Below, one piece after another: positions 44,595 through 53,938 of a stretch of 64,000 nucleotides of DNA (position 1 is its first letter; each line of letters begins with the position of its first letter). The DNA lies in NCBI RefSeq assembly GCF_014698045.1, contig NZ_JACJSE010000003.1, forward strand, positions 434,001 through 498,000. The letters are read 5' to 3'. This stretch comes from Aulosira sp. FACHB-615. GTDB lineage: Bacteria > Cyanobacteriota > Cyanobacteriia > Cyanobacteriales > Nostocaceae. A program made the translations under genes and the position numbers. The notes below the pieces were generated by a model. That model had not been told where the DNA came from. It ran no database searches and saw nothing but the letters and a program-made list of their open reading frames with translations.

Positions 44595-47500
44595 TCAGTT
44601 TTTAGTTACAGTCGCATCCTTGTGACTAGTAGAAGGACGACGAGTCGCGTATTTTTTCATTAATTCTTTGACTTGAGTGGCTACTAATGGATGTGTATCT
44701 TGTTGTAATTTTGGCAGGAGTTCTAAAAGCACGCGATGGGAAACTACATTTAAATATGCGATCGCAGCTTCTCTTACAAAGCCTGTAGGATGACGTAAAG
44801 CTAGTAAAATTTCGTGACTAGTTAAACGGATGCGGCTAACTTGCGCCAGATGCAAACAGCAGGCAAAACACCAATCAGATAGGAAATTATCTAAACTTAG
44901 CATTCTCCGCAATCTTTCACTGACTGGCATTGGCTCATATTTTACCAATTCGGCTTCTACGAGATAATGCAGTTTTTCTTGGTGCGATCGCTTATCTAAA
45001 ATATTCAACAACAAAGATTTGACGGGCAGTGTCACTGTATGCTCTAAAATTTCTAAACCCCTTGCAATATTCACCCCAGAATTAGACCTTAAATTAAAGG
45101 CGGCGGCTTGCATTTTTTCTGCTGAATAAAGCAATTTTAACAGCAACAGTAACCGTTCTCGTCCATCAATTTCTAGTTCTAACAACGCTTTTTGTAATAA
45201 ATCACAAACAATGGCGGCTCTTTGGGATGTGTCATAATTATCGAGAGTTTGTGGTTTTTGTAAGTCCAAATACGCGGCGTAAATTTCTCCTAAAAACTTC
45301 AACTCTTGGTCAATTAAAGTTTCAACTCGCGTTTGATAAAAACGGTCTACTCTGCTGTTAGTTTCTGGTTGTTTTTGGACTTTGAGTAAACTACGCAAAA
45401 TTTGATATCTCGTCGCACCCCAAGATTTTTCTAAATGTAACCAGAGAACTTCTGTTGCTTGTAGGGTGGGAATTTGGGCAATGGTTCGCCACGCATACAT
45501 CCGTACTATTTCTGGCTTATAAGTATCCGTAGCCAACTGCAACAGCATATCCAAAGCATCATTTTCCAGTTTGGCTAAGGCACGCATCGCCGTGGTGCGA
45601 GTTGATTTATAGTAGAGTGCGGCAATTAAAGCAGAATAGTAATCTTCTAAGCGAGTGGCTGCAATCATTTCCAACACAGCACAGCGCACCCGCAAAGATT
45701 CATCCTGCAATAAATTCGGGATATGAATCCGCAAGGCTTGGAGGTATATTGTTTCTCTGAGGGCTTTGACTCCATTAATGCGTTCTCTTTCTTGTTTATG
45801 GGTCAACATTCTTTGCAGTGTTTTGGTGGCTGCTACCTTTTGAATTGGCGTTCCCTGACGCAAGATTAAAGCGGCGGCGGTGGCGCGAATTAAAGAATGG
45901 TGTCGCGCCTGTAAATATTCTTCTAATTGACTCAAGTTAGGATTGTCTTCCGCCAGCCACACATAACGCAACGCCAAAGCCAGCACTTCTGGATCAATTT
46001 TTTCTGGGGGTTGTTCAATTACCAACCGCACATCCCCAGCATAAGCAGGATTCGCCCCACCAATAAACATGACTTCCAAACTTTGGCGCTGCAATTCTGG
46101 CGGTAACTTTAACAGCAGTGGAGCTAAAACTTCGGCGGCTCCATGTGGATCAATTTGTGCTAAAAGTTCAATACAAGAATGTTTATCTGTGGTACTGCCT
46201 TTTTCGCCTAAAGCTTTGACTACCCCTTGTTTAAAGACACGTAAACCAACATTAGAAGCACTGAGTTCTCCCCGTTCTGCACTTAAAACTAACAAATCAA
46301 CATAACGCGATCGCAGTACCCAAACTACCCTTAAACAAGTAGCAGCCGCCAATACTGTTTCGCCGACAAACACCCATTCTTGTAATCCAGGGGGAACAAA
46401 TCGATTACATACAAACAAAGTCGCCAAAATCAGTAATCCCGCCCCACCTGTCGCAATTGCTTCGGCTGTTCCACCCGATAAGGCTTGTGCGTGGCTGCGT
46501 AGGCGTTCGGGGATGGGTTGGTATAATACTGGCCCACTACTGACAACAAAGGTGTAGCGCAGCAGTTCATCGCAGAATTTTAACCCCACCAATCCCCAGA
46601 AAATGCCATAGGAATGCAAAGCCGGGAATAAATTTAATAAAGCGATCGCACTAGGAACAACGAAACCAACACTAATTGGTAACAGGGCGGCGGTGAAAAA
46701 TACACCAATTCTTTCAATCAGGCGGCTGGAAACAAACCATTGAGTAGCTAACTCACACAAACCGACGATTCCGCCAAATAGACCTAAAAAACTCGCCAGG
46801 TCGCGATCGCCTAAATTAGATTTCAGTTCGCGGAGATATTGAAAGTCAACCAACAATCCTATAACTTGCAACAGCCCCACAAAGGCAAATAACTGCCATG
46901 TGTAGCGGCGTAGAGGCGCTTGAATCCGCCGATATCGAGAAGCCTGTTCATGGGGAACTTGACGTTGGGGCGCATCAGGAAAGGCGGCGCGATATTGATT
47001 ACTTAAATAAGCTAAGATAGCTGACCCTAAAACAATCAATGCACAAGCAATCAGGATGACTTTCTCTAGTTTGATGAATTGCAAAATCCACGGCAAACTA
47101 AAGCCACTCATCACATCCGCTACTAATAAGCCACTGCTAACTAGCGGGTAAGTACGTTTAATTTCGCGGATATTGAAAATTTGATTAGCAACAATAGAGG
47201 TGTTAAGGTCGTTGACTACATAAAGAGCATCGACCCACAGTCGCAGGATGAACACCAAAATTACTGCTAGGTATGAAAGATGTAATCCTTCACGCAATAA
47301 TACCAAGAGCGTTAGTGGCACAACCATACAAGGTGCGATCGCCACTACCACCCAGCGCAAGGGAAAAATCTTTTGTAACCAAGAATAAACAAAAACTAAC
47401 CCTGCACCCATCGCCGCACTAGCAATGTACATCCAAGGTAACGGCCCCGCACCATATTGATCTAAAAACAGTGCAACCGTACTATCCTCAGCCCATCGCA

Positions 47501-47636
47501 ACCCAATAGATACAGTTGTGTAAAAGGCAAACATGATCAAAGTCCGTTCGCCTTCCTCCGGCCGCAGATTTACCCACTGTAGCAGTCGTGAAACAACACC
47601 TTTATTGACAACCAACGAGTAGTTTTTCAGTTCCAT
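44595..47636 (-). CDS. MFS/NTT-like transporter fused to HEAT repeats
   Basis: About 1013 aa from the ATG at 47636; a GTG at 47687 would add 17 residues. Residues 1 to about 430 contain around 12 membrane helices and resemble the ATP/ADP translocase-like branch of the MFS (RPEEGERTLIMFAFYTTVSIG). The remaining 580 residues are soluble helical HEAT-type repeats (PELQRQSLEVMFIGG, LRVRCAVLEMIAATRLED, HPTGFVREAAIAYLNVVS). The fusion is found in cyanobacteria; the substrate is not known. Transcribed in the same direction as infC upstream, but separated by 211 bases containing a long inverted repeat. Confidence 0.85.
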   Translation of the reverse strand: MELKNYSLVVNKGVVSRLLQWVNLRPEEGERTLIMFAFYTTVSIGLRWAEDSTVALFLDQYGAGPLPWMYIASAAMGAGLVFVYSWLQKIFPLRWVVVAIAPCMVVPLTLLVLLREGLHLSYLAVILVFILRLWVDALYVVNDLNTSIVANQIFNIREIKRTYPLVSSGLLVADVMSGFSLPWILQFIKLEKVILIACALIVLGSAILAYLSNQYRAAFPDAPQRQVPHEQASRYRRIQAPLRRYTWQLFAFVGLLQVIGLLVDFQYLRELKSNLGDRDLASFLGLFGGIVGLCELATQWFVSSRLIERIGVFFTAALLPISVGFVVPSAIALLNLFPALHSYGIFWGLVGLKFCDELLRYTFVVSSGPVLYQPIPERLRSHAQALSGGTAEAIATGGAGLLILATLFVCNRFVPPGLQEWVFVGETVLAAATCLRVVWVLRSRYVDLLVLSAERGELSASNVGLRVFKQGVVKALGEKGSTTDKHSCIELLAQIDPHGAAEVLAPLLLKLPPELQRQSLEVMFIGGANPAYAGDVRLVIEQPPEKIDPEVLALALRYVWLAEDNPNLSQLEEYLQARHHSLIRATAAALILRQGTPIQKVAATKTLQRMLTHKQERERINGVKALRETIYLQALRIHIPNLLQDESLRVRCAVLEMIAATRLEDYYSALIAALYYKSTRTTAMRALAKLENDALDMLLQLATDTYKPEIVRMYAWRTIAQIPTLQATEVLWLHLEKSWGATRYQILRSLLKVQKQPETNSRVDRFYQTRVETLIDQELKFLGEIYAAYLDLQKPQTLDNYDTSQRAAIVCDLLQKALLELEIDGRERLLLLLKLLYSAEKMQAAAFNLRSNSGVNIARGLEILEHTVTLPVKSLLLNILDKRSHQEKLHYLVEAELVKYEPMPVSERLRRMLSLDNFLSDWCFACCLHLAQVSRIRLTSHEILLALRHPTGFVREAAIAYLNVVSHRVLLELLPKLQQDTHPLVATQVKELMKKYATRRPSTSHKDATVTKN

Positions 47637-47710
47637 GCAGTTTAGTTTTCTGATATCACCCTGCAACAATTCAATTAAAAATTGCACTCAGCACTCAGCA
47701 CTTAAAAAGC

Positions 47711-47760
47711 AAGAGTCCTGAGCAACTGAGTATTATGTTTCCCACTCAGCTCTCAGGACT
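47711..47760 (-). terminator. Long inverted repeat downstream of infC
   Basis: AGTCCTGAG...CTGAGT pairs with ACTCAG...CTCAGGACT across a 12-base centre. It lies 90 bases beyond the infC stop and before the transporter gene. It may end infC transcription; no good T-run follows, so it may simply be a CACTCAG-type repeat. Confidence 0.4.
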
Positions 47761-47847
47761 ATCAATTTTTGATAAACTTATTTGACCTTTAGGTCTTTAT
47801 GCTGTTTTCAGCAGTTAATTGTCCGTTGTGTTTCGCAAAGTCAAAGG

Positions 47848-48381
47848 TTACTTTTTCGGCGAAATCAGCATCATCATATTTCTCCCCTCTTTTTTCGGTG
47901 CTTGTTGCACTTCACCAAAGGGTTCTAGGTCTGTCGCCATACGTTTGAGTAAATCTTCTGCTAAGTCACTGTGTTGAATTTCCCGACCCCGAAACATGAC
48001 AGTCGCTTTAACTTTATCACCGTCCTTCAAGAAACGCTCTGCTTGTTTCACACGCACGTTGTAGTCGTGTTCCTCAATTTTGTAGCGCATCTTGACTTCC
48101 TTGACATCGGCCGTGTGCTGCTTCTTCCGGGCTTCCCGCGCCTTCTTCTCTTGTTCAAACTTGTATTTCCCGTAGTCCATAATTCGGCAAACTGGCGGGT
48201 CGGCCTTATCACTGAGCAGCACTAAATCTAGCTCTTTTTCTTCAGCTAATTGCAGTGCTTCCTGAGGAGTGATAATTCCTAATTGGGAGCCATCAGTATC
48301 GATGACTCTAATTTTAGGGAAGCGGATTCTTTCGTTGATTTGGGGCAGATCGCGAGTTCTTTTTTTCTCAATCACAGGCAT
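47848..48381 (-). CDS. infC: Translation initiation factor IF-3
   Basis: 177 aa, normal length. The N-domain reads INERIRFPKIRVIDTDGSQL; the helix linker is KFEQEKKAREARKKQ; the C-domain includes VKEVKMRYKIEEHDYNVR, KVKATVMFRGREIQH and EGRNMMMLISPKK. IF-3 binds the 30S subunit and checks start codon and initiator tRNA. The start is an ordinary ATG rather than the AUU used for autoregulation in E. coli. The rpmI-rplT genes that follow infC in many bacteria are not present here. Confidence 0.97.
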   Translation of the reverse strand: MPVIEKKRTRDLPQINERIRFPKIRVIDTDGSQLGIITPQEALQLAEEKELDLVLLSDKADPPVCRIMDYGKYKFEQEKKAREARKKQHTADVKEVKMRYKIEEHDYNVRVKQAERFLKDGDKVKATVMFRGREIQHSDLAEDLLKRMATDLEPFGEVQQAPKKEGRNMMMLISPKK

Positions 48382-48811
48382 TATGATTTTTGGAAGCTCT
48401 CTTTTTAGAATGTGGTTTGGTTTTGCTTGGTATGCCTCAGAAGCACAATACTTAAAATAACTGAGGACTTAACAACGGGTCTTGGGTAGTAACTAACCTA
48501 TAGCCTAGTTACTAATGGCTGTATTTGTCATTCTACTCATAATGAAGAGAATTTCTCTGCAATAGTTAACTTAAATTACACAATCAAGCGAAGTGTTATC
48601 CATTTTAACAATTATTTTTTCGATTATTGACAAATTGGTATAAATATACATTTGCTAGAGTGAGGGAGTAGGGGCTAGAGGCTAGAGGCTAGAGCATGGC
48701 TTAATAAATACAGTTGTCCCATCAATCCTTATACCCTTACACCCCTCCACTCCCCACTCCCCACTCCCTACTCCCTACTCCCCACTCCCTACTCCCCACT
48801 CCCTAACATCA
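48382..48811. other. Divergent gap with two tandem-repeat tracts
   Basis: 430 bases upstream of both infC and the hydrolase gene. It contains GGGGCTAGAGGCTAGAGG (about 48670-48692) and a long CTCCCCACTCCCTACTCCCC tract (about 48745-48804) that ends seven bases before the hydrolase start codon. The infC promoter is presumably within 48400-48600. Confidence 0.6.
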
Positions 48812-49744
48812 ATGGAGGTAAACTTGACAACAGCGATACACTGGCAGCAACGAGTTGGTAATCAACGAGATTGGGTTTGGCGAGGTTGGCAAACACGTTA
48901 TACCTACATCCGTCCTCGTGACACTAACCTTAATTCAACGCCTTTGATTTTGCTACATGGATTTGGAGCTTCCATTGGTCATTGGCGACATAACTTAGAA
49001 ATTTTAGGTGAATCTCATACAGTTTATGCTTTAGATATGCTAGGTTTTGGCGCTTCCGAAAAAGCCCCAGCTAACTACAGCATCGAACTCTGGGTTGAGC
49101 AGGTGTATGAGTTTTGGCAAGCATTTATCAGACAACCTGCTGTATTGATAGGTAATTCTAATGGTTCATTAATTTCTTTGGCGGCGGCGGCGGCGCATCC
49201 TGATATGGTCAAGGGAATCGTGATGATGAGTTTACCTGATCCATCATTAGAACAAGAAGCCATACCCCCGATTTTGCGACCAGTTGTCAAAACCATCAAA
49301 AATCTTGTGGCTTCCCCATTGATATTGCAGCCAGTCTTTAAGTTTGTGCGTCAACCCAGCGTCTTGCGGCGCTGGGCGAGTTTGGCTTATGCAAATCCCG
49401 AAGCCATTACCGATGAACTAATCGAAATTTTGGCAGGGCCTCCCCAAGATAGAGGTTCGGCGCGGGCTTTTAGTGCCTTATTTAAAGCGGCGATCGGTGT
49501 GAATTTTAGTCCGAGTGTCAAAGCTGTATTGCCAACATTAACAATTCCAATGCTGTTAATTTGGGGACAAAAAGACCGATTTGTACCGCCTATATTGGCT
49601 AGTCAATTTGCTCAATACAACGAAAAACTAGAACTACTCAATTTAGAAAATGTCGGGCATTGTCCCCATGATGAGTGTCCCGAACAAGTCAACCAAGTCA
49701 TTTTAGATTGGATGACTCGCTGTTTTGGCGATCGCCAGCCATAA
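48812..49744 (+). CDS. Alpha/beta hydrolase
   Basis: 310 aa. Oxyanion-hole strand LILLHGFGAS, nucleophile elbow GNSNGS (Ser), acid in WGQKDRFVPP and the catalytic His in NVGHCPHDE form a full triad. The lid region has RRWASLAYANPE. The substrate is unknown; plant and cyanobacterial relatives are often plastid-type hydrolases. The start is ambiguous: ATG 48812 has no ribosome site, whereas GGAGG at 48814-48818 would serve a TTG at 48824 (MTTAIHW). It converges with the BON protein gene. Confidence 0.9.
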   Translation: MEVNLTTAIHWQQRVGNQRDWVWRGWQTRYTYIRPRDTNLNSTPLILLHGFGASIGHWRHNLEILGESHTVYALDMLGFGASEKAPANYSIELWVEQVYEFWQAFIRQPAVLIGNSNGSLISLAAAAAHPDMVKGIVMMSLPDPSLEQEAIPPILRPVVKTIKNLVASPLILQPVFKFVRQPSVLRRWASLAYANPEAITDELIEILAGPPQDRGSARAFSALFKAAIGVNFSPSVKAVLPTLTIPMLLIWGQKDRFVPPILASQFAQYNEKLELLNLENVGHCPHDECPEQVNQVILDWMTRCFGDRQP

Positions 49745-49760
49745 AATCCAGGCAGCATAT

Positions 49761-50123
49761 TTAGCCAATTTGTACTTGTGTCGTGTCCACGTTTGTGGCT
49801 CCATTCACCGCACGAGCTACAGAAACCATTTTATTCAGAATCTCTTGGCTCGGAACTTTGCCTTTGAGAACCACAGTACCACCAGTCTGAGCCACCCAAA
49901 GGGTATTGATATCATCAAGCTGCTTGTCTTGATCAAATGCTAAGGCGACACGCTTGGCTAAACCACTTTGGTCATATTCCCCATTCAAACCAATCCGTTC
50001 TGGAGGGATAGATTGAGTGGCTGTTGGTACAGCATTAGCCGCCTGTGGTACTGGCTGCGGCGCTGGATTCACTTGGGCATTTTGTGGCTTTTCTAAGCCA
50101 AATAATCTTTGTAACCAACCCAT
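49761..50123 (-). CDS. BON domain protein
   Basis: 120 aa from the ATG giving MGWLQRLFGLE, with GGAG ten bases upstream; the open frame extends 11 codons further. A Pro/Gln/Ala-rich linker (about 14-45) leads to a BON domain (about 55-118): LAKRVALAFDQDKQLDD, LWVAQTGGTVVLKGKVPSQE, ARAVNGATNVDT. BON domains bind phospholipid or other envelope ligands. The short amphipathic N-terminus (WLQRLFGL) may contact membrane. No signal peptide. Confidence 0.85.
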   Translation of the reverse strand: MGWLQRLFGLEKPQNAQVNPAPQPVPQAANAVPTATQSIPPERIGLNGEYDQSGLAKRVALAFDQDKQLDDINTLWVAQTGGTVVLKGKVPSQEILNKMVSVARAVNGATNVDTTQVQIG

Positions 50124-50399
50124 AAATACTAATCTCCGATGAACATTCCATAACATTATGAAGATAAAGGGTTTTGTTCATCATCTTCATCTGTCAAGAA
50201 AAAGATTTGTCTTGCTCAGGCTTGCCACTTTGGGTATGATTTGCCGAAAACTTCTGTGTAGAACGTGTAGTGAGTGCAGGTATAAGTTTAAAATAGAAAA
50301 TCACACTTATCAAAACATTTAATTTAACAGTACGTGTAGGGTAGCCATTAGCTAGTGTTTGCGTTAGTCATAATGCTACCTGAGCCTGTGTTGGCAAAG

Positions 50400-50918
50400 A
50401 TGAAACATACCCTTTCTGTTCTGGTAGAAGACGAAGCGGGTGTTCTTTCCCGCATTTCTAGTTTGTTTGCCCGCCGTGGCTATAACATAGAAAGCCTTGC
50501 TGTTGGCCAAGCTGAACAGGGAGGAGTCTCCCGCATTACAATGGTTGTCGCTGGTGACGATCGCATAATCGAGCAGATCACCAAGCAACTATATAAGCTG
50601 GTCAACGTCCTCAAAGTTCAGGATATTACGGAAACTCCTTGTGTAGAGCGAGAGTTGATGCTTTTGAAGGTGAATGCTAGTAGCAGCAACCGTTCTGAAG
50701 TCATTGAACTGGCTCAGATTTTCCGAGCGCGAGTTGTAGATGTCGCCGAAGATTCCCTCACTTTAGAAGTGGTGGGAGACCCTGGAAAAATGGTAGCAAT
50801 TGTCCAAGTGCTACAAAAATTTGGTCTCAAGGAAATAGCCCGAACTGGTAAAATCTCCCTGACTCGTGAATCTGGTGTGAATACTGAATTACTCAAGTCT
50901 TTGGAAGCCAAGGTCTAA
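50400..50918 (+). CDS. ilvN: Acetolactate synthase small (regulatory) subunit
   Basis: 172 aa from the ATG giving MKHTLSVLVEDEAGVLSRIS, the standard start; a GTG at 50355 would add 15 unlikely residues. An N-terminal ACT domain (1-75) senses valine: GVLSRISSLFARRGYNIESL; the C-terminal half activates the catalytic subunit (RARVVDVAEDSLTLEV, TGKISLTRES). Of the E. coli isozymes it is closest in length to IlvH. The catalytic ilvB is not in the window. A strong terminator follows at 50992-51017. Confidence 0.96.
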   Translation: MKHTLSVLVEDEAGVLSRISSLFARRGYNIESLAVGQAEQGGVSRITMVVAGDDRIIEQITKQLYKLVNVLKVQDITETPCVERELMLLKVNASSSNRSEVIELAQIFRARVVDVAEDSLTLEVVGDPGKMVAIVQVLQKFGLKEIARTGKISLTRESGVNTELLKSLEAKV

Positions 50919-50991
50919 TTTTCTGCGATCGCATTGCTGTGTACTTGGTAGCTTAAATAATCAAACTACCCCAAAAATTATCGCAGCTATT

Positions 50992-51017
50992 ACCCCGGCA
51001 ACTTGGCGGGGTTTTTT
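50992..51017 (+). terminator. Rho-independent terminator of ilvN
   Basis: ACCCCG and CGGGGT arms with a 9-base loop, then TTTTTT, 74 bases after the ilvN stop codon. Confidence 0.85.
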
Positions 51018-51188
51018 CATGGTCTAGGTTAAAAGAGGTATGGGTGCAGGAGGGAAAGAATTAAAACCCAATGAATTTGTATCAAGATTTTCGTGAAATG
51101 GTATTACTTATGAATCTTTTTTAATAGTTGCTCACTGATTTTTTTCGTAAATAGCCTTGTGTTTAAGATAACTTTTTTATAAAAAAAA

Positions 51189-51242
51189 TACTTAAGTCAG
51201 TATACTTAAATCAATAACAGCTAGTATTAATACTTAAATCAG
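51189..51242. repeat. TACTTAARTCA repeats at 14-bp phase
   Basis: TACTTAAGTCAG (51189), TACTTAAATCAA (51203) and TACTTAAATCAG (51231), with a degenerate unit in the empty 14-bp slot at 51217. Looks like an array of binding sites for a regulator. Confidence 0.6.
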
Positions 51243-51249
51243 TCTTAAC

Positions 51250-51484
51250 ATAAACACATAAAGTTCACACAATCAATACAAATTCACGGTAGTCATTGAT
51301 GAAATTTTCACTAAACTCCGTTTGTAAAGACTGTGATGACGAATGAATCTAAAGCAGTTAAACTGTTTCCCAAGAGATTAGAGATTAGGTAAAGAGCTGA
51401 AGTTGTAAGATATCAGCTTTTCAAATAGGGTTAGAGTTCAGTAATCTACATAGAAAACCGTAGCAGTTCCCCTACGGTTTTTTT
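51250..51484 (+). ncRNA. Candidate small RNA ended by an orphan terminator
   Basis: The 3' end is set by the terminator at 51455-51484; the 5' end is a guess. It includes a hairpin AGCTGA/TCAGCT (51395-51418). No ribosome site plus open frame is seen inside. I do not recognise it as 6S RNA, tmRNA, RNase P RNA or SRP RNA. Confidence 0.3.
51455..51484 (+). terminator. Strong orphan terminator
   Basis: AAACCGTAG and CTACGGTTT form a perfect 9-bp stem with an 8-base loop, followed by a T-run (51478-51484). The nearest upstream gene, ilvN, already has its own terminator 440 bases earlier. Confidence 0.85.
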
Positions 51485-51681
51485 ATTATGTGAAATACTG
51501 CGTAAAAAGACTTAATTTGGCTTGATTTCAGATGTATCAAAAAGTCAATTTTACTGCTAAAAATAGCGCGGTTTTGCATATAAATAGATTTATATAAGCA
51601 AATTTTCCAGTGATTTTACCGCACCAAAAATCAAGTAAATGTGAATAAAAAAGAATATATAGTTCAACAAATTTACAGCCT

Positions 51682-52074
51682 ATGTTTTTAAAGAGCTTTG
51701 GTGGCGTTGTAGTAGCAATGACATTGTTAGTAGGTAATACAGCTATTGCTCAAACTACTGATACCCAGTTAGCGTTTCATATACAAGTAGGCTCTGATAA
51801 TGATGGTAATCCAATTATTTTAGATGCAGGATCAGTGCAAGGAAGTGAATACACGATTTTACAAAAACAAGGTAATGGTGTAACAAAAACTACTTTTCGT
51901 GCGTCTTGTGCTGAGGGACGCTTGTTTTCTGAAACTGCTGCTAACTATAGTGCAGACGGTCAGTTAGTTAGTGAAAAACCCACTAAGCAAGAAATTACAC
52001 CCCAACCTGGAACTCCCGAAGCTAATTCGATGGAGATTGTTTGTCAAAGCGCCAGTAAAGAAGGTAATCAGTAA
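51682..52074 (+). CDS. Exported small protein, unknown function
   Basis: 130 aa. The N-terminus MFLKSFGGVVVAMTLLVGN ends in TAIAQ, a Sec signal peptide with an AxA-type cut at about residue 23. The mature part is about 107 residues with two cysteines (RASCAEGRLF and MEIVCQSASK), probably a disulfide, and looks like a small beta-rich domain (IQVGSDNDGNPIILD). I do not recognise the family. The membrane protein at 52145 starts 70 bases downstream on the same strand and may share its transcript. Confidence 0.8.
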   Translation: MFLKSFGGVVVAMTLLVGNTAIAQTTDTQLAFHIQVGSDNDGNPIILDAGSVQGSEYTILQKQGNGVTKTTFRASCAEGRLFSETAANYSADGQLVSEKPTKQEITPQPGTPEANSMEIVCQSASKEGNQ

Positions 52075-52144
52075 GCATCCATAATATGAAACTTTTCCGA
52101 GATTTCATCAGTCTGAGGTTTCAAATTCTGTAATAAAAATATCA

Positions 52145-53548
52145 ATGTCATCTTCTAATCAGGGTATTCCTGGATTACCTGATCTGACTCATCCAATAGA
52201 ACTACTCCAGTTTGGCGACCAACTGCTCAAAGCATCAATTTTATTAGTTTTTTTAGTGATAGCTTTGGGTATTGCGATCGCACTTATGAGTTTCGCCTTG
52301 CGTCGCCATCAGCAAGAAAATGTAATTTTTCTTGATCAGTGGGTGGTGCATTACTCCCAAATTTTACGGGGATTACAGCACCTCACCTTGGTATTAGTTC
52401 TATTGGTAGTCGGATTTTTTCTTTGTTCAACTTTAGGTAATCGCTATCATCACTGGGAACAAGCCAAGGTTGTGCAAGTTGCTCAAACAGTGGATGGGGA
52501 TAAATTAGAACAAGTTGCACCCCAAATCCGCTATGTAATTCAAGAGCCATTCACCTATAACAACCAAGTCAACGGCAAAATCGTCAAGGTCAATGATACA
52601 AGGGAAGTTACCCGGTTTCTGGCCTTGGCAGGCTCGCAGATTCAAGTCAAACTTGAGCAGAACACAGATGTGCAAGGTCGTAGCGCCGTTTATCGCATAG
52701 ATTACAGTGCGGATTATAAAGTCGTCAATCGACTCAAAGATAATCAAAGTTTTTTCTTTGAAGCACCACCACCCGACGGCTATTCACTGCTGGCTAACTA
52801 CAAAGTCGAACGTTCTGGGACTCGACTGGAACCGCCTAACCCTGGAGACTACGCCTTTCCCTTTCGTTTGTCACCAGGAGAAACTGCTAACTTTCGCGTT
52901 AGCTATCAAGCTCAAAGTGGGCCGCGCTGGGTTTACAATGCTACGGGACAAATGCTGACTAATTTCCGCCTGACAGCAACGGCGAATTTTGCACCTGTGG
53001 AATTTGCCAGTGGGATTGTACCTAATGAAATTAAAGCTGATGGTCGTAGCACTCAGTATAGTTGGATATTCAATGACAATGTTTCGGTAAAAAATCCCTT
53101 TGGCGTTTTTACCAACACTGCACCTATCCGTAATACGGGGATTATACCCAGGTTGTTATTATTAGCACCAGCAATATTTCTCTGGTGGATCTTGCTGTTA
53201 TATTTATCAGTACCCATGAGCTTGAAAAATGTGGCGATCGCATCTGGGATGTTCTTTGCCTGCATTTTAACCTTGACTTACCTAGCTCGCTTCATGAATC
53301 CTGAACTAGCCTGGACAATGATTTCCCTGATTTTCCTCACGTTAAGTTGGGGATTAGGCTCAAACCGGATCGCTGCTATTGCAGTTATTATCTGTTCGAT
53401 TGCTGGGGCGGTGTTACCTGTGTTTGGATTGTTAGTTCCATTTAGTGGTTTAACTTTAAGTGGAGCAGCTTTGTTGTCAGCAGTGTGGTTAGCAGTTCGT
53501 CACTGGTATAACTGGTACAGTTTTCCTCTAGAAGACAGAGTGAAGTAA
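52145..53548 (+). CDS. Membrane protein with large extracytoplasmic domain, unknown function
   Basis: 467 aa. Helices at about residues 30-52 and 75-100 are followed by a soluble region (about 105-325) rich in beta structure (YRIDYSADYKVVNRLKD, PPNPGDYAFPFRLSPGE), then four to five C-terminal helices (LLLLAPAIFLWWILLLYLS onward). The layout suggests an inner-membrane protein with a periplasmic beta domain. I do not recognise a named family and see no catalytic motif. Confidence 0.8.
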   Translation: MSSSNQGIPGLPDLTHPIELLQFGDQLLKASILLVFLVIALGIAIALMSFALRRHQQENVIFLDQWVVHYSQILRGLQHLTLVLVLLVVGFFLCSTLGNRYHHWEQAKVVQVAQTVDGDKLEQVAPQIRYVIQEPFTYNNQVNGKIVKVNDTREVTRFLALAGSQIQVKLEQNTDVQGRSAVYRIDYSADYKVVNRLKDNQSFFFEAPPPDGYSLLANYKVERSGTRLEPPNPGDYAFPFRLSPGETANFRVSYQAQSGPRWVYNATGQMLTNFRLTATANFAPVEFASGIVPNEIKADGRSTQYSWIFNDNVSVKNPFGVFTNTAPIRNTGIIPRLLLLAPAIFLWWILLLYLSVPMSLKNVAIASGMFFACILTLTYLARFMNPELAWTMISLIFLTLSWGLGSNRIAAIAVIICSIAGAVLPVFGLLVPFSGLTLSGAALLSAVWLAVRHWYNWYSFPLEDRVK

Positions 53549-53810
53549 GAGGAAATGGGACTTAGTGAACGAAACAGACAAGGGAGACAAGGGAGACAAA
53601 GGGGATGGAAGTTTGTGTGTAGGTGGGTGAATAAAAAATATTAAACCCTTACACCCTCCTACGCCGTTCGGCTGATGCTCATAGCGAAGCCCTTACACCC
53701 ATTCTTAACACGACTATCTTGGTCTGTCAGTCCTGGTTTTTCCAAAATTTCCCAGCAAAACACTTGACACTCACCCACCTCGGACTGCTATATTAACAGA
53801 GGTGAAGCGA

Positions 53811-53882
53811 TGGGGCGTCGCCAAGTGGTAAGGCAGCGGGTTTTGGTCCCGCCATCCCTAGGTTCGAATCCTAGCGCCCCAG
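53811..53882 (+). tRNA. tRNA-Gln (anticodon UUG)
   Basis: 72 bases. The acceptor stem TGGGGCG pairs with CGCCCCA (U1-A72, typical of tRNA-Gln). The D-loop has AAGTGGTAAGG, the anticodon arm is GCGGG-TTTTGGT-CCCGC with anticodon TTG, and the T-arm is CTAGG-TTCGAAT-CCTAG. CCA is not encoded. A hairpin plus T-run follows. Confidence 0.96.
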
Positions 53883-53888
53883 TAATTG

Positions 53889-53915
53889 AAAGGGTAGATT
53901 TTTCTACCTTTTTTT
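53889..53915 (+). terminator. Terminator after tRNA-Gln
   Basis: AAGGGTAGA and TCTACCTT pair around a short T-rich loop; TTTTTTT follows, 7 bases after the tRNA. Confidence 0.8.
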
Positions 53916-53938
53916 ATGTTTAAGATTACTGACTAATA

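Larger units (their letters stand above)
51018..51681. other. Gap with 14-bp phased repeats and an orphan terminator
   Basis: 664 bases with no open frame of note. TACTTAARTCA repeats lie at 51189, 51203 and 51231, that is at spacings of 14 and 28. A hairpin (51391-51421) and a strong terminator (51455-51484) follow. The terminator belongs to no visible protein gene, so a small RNA transcribed rightward from around 51250 is possible. The remaining part up to 51681 is AT-rich promoter-like DNA. Confidence 0.55.

Noticed and set aside
53580..53610. GACAAGGGA tandem units upstream of tRNA-Gln as a regulatory array
   Set aside because: Same family as common intergenic short tandem repeats; no sign of a specific link to the tRNA.
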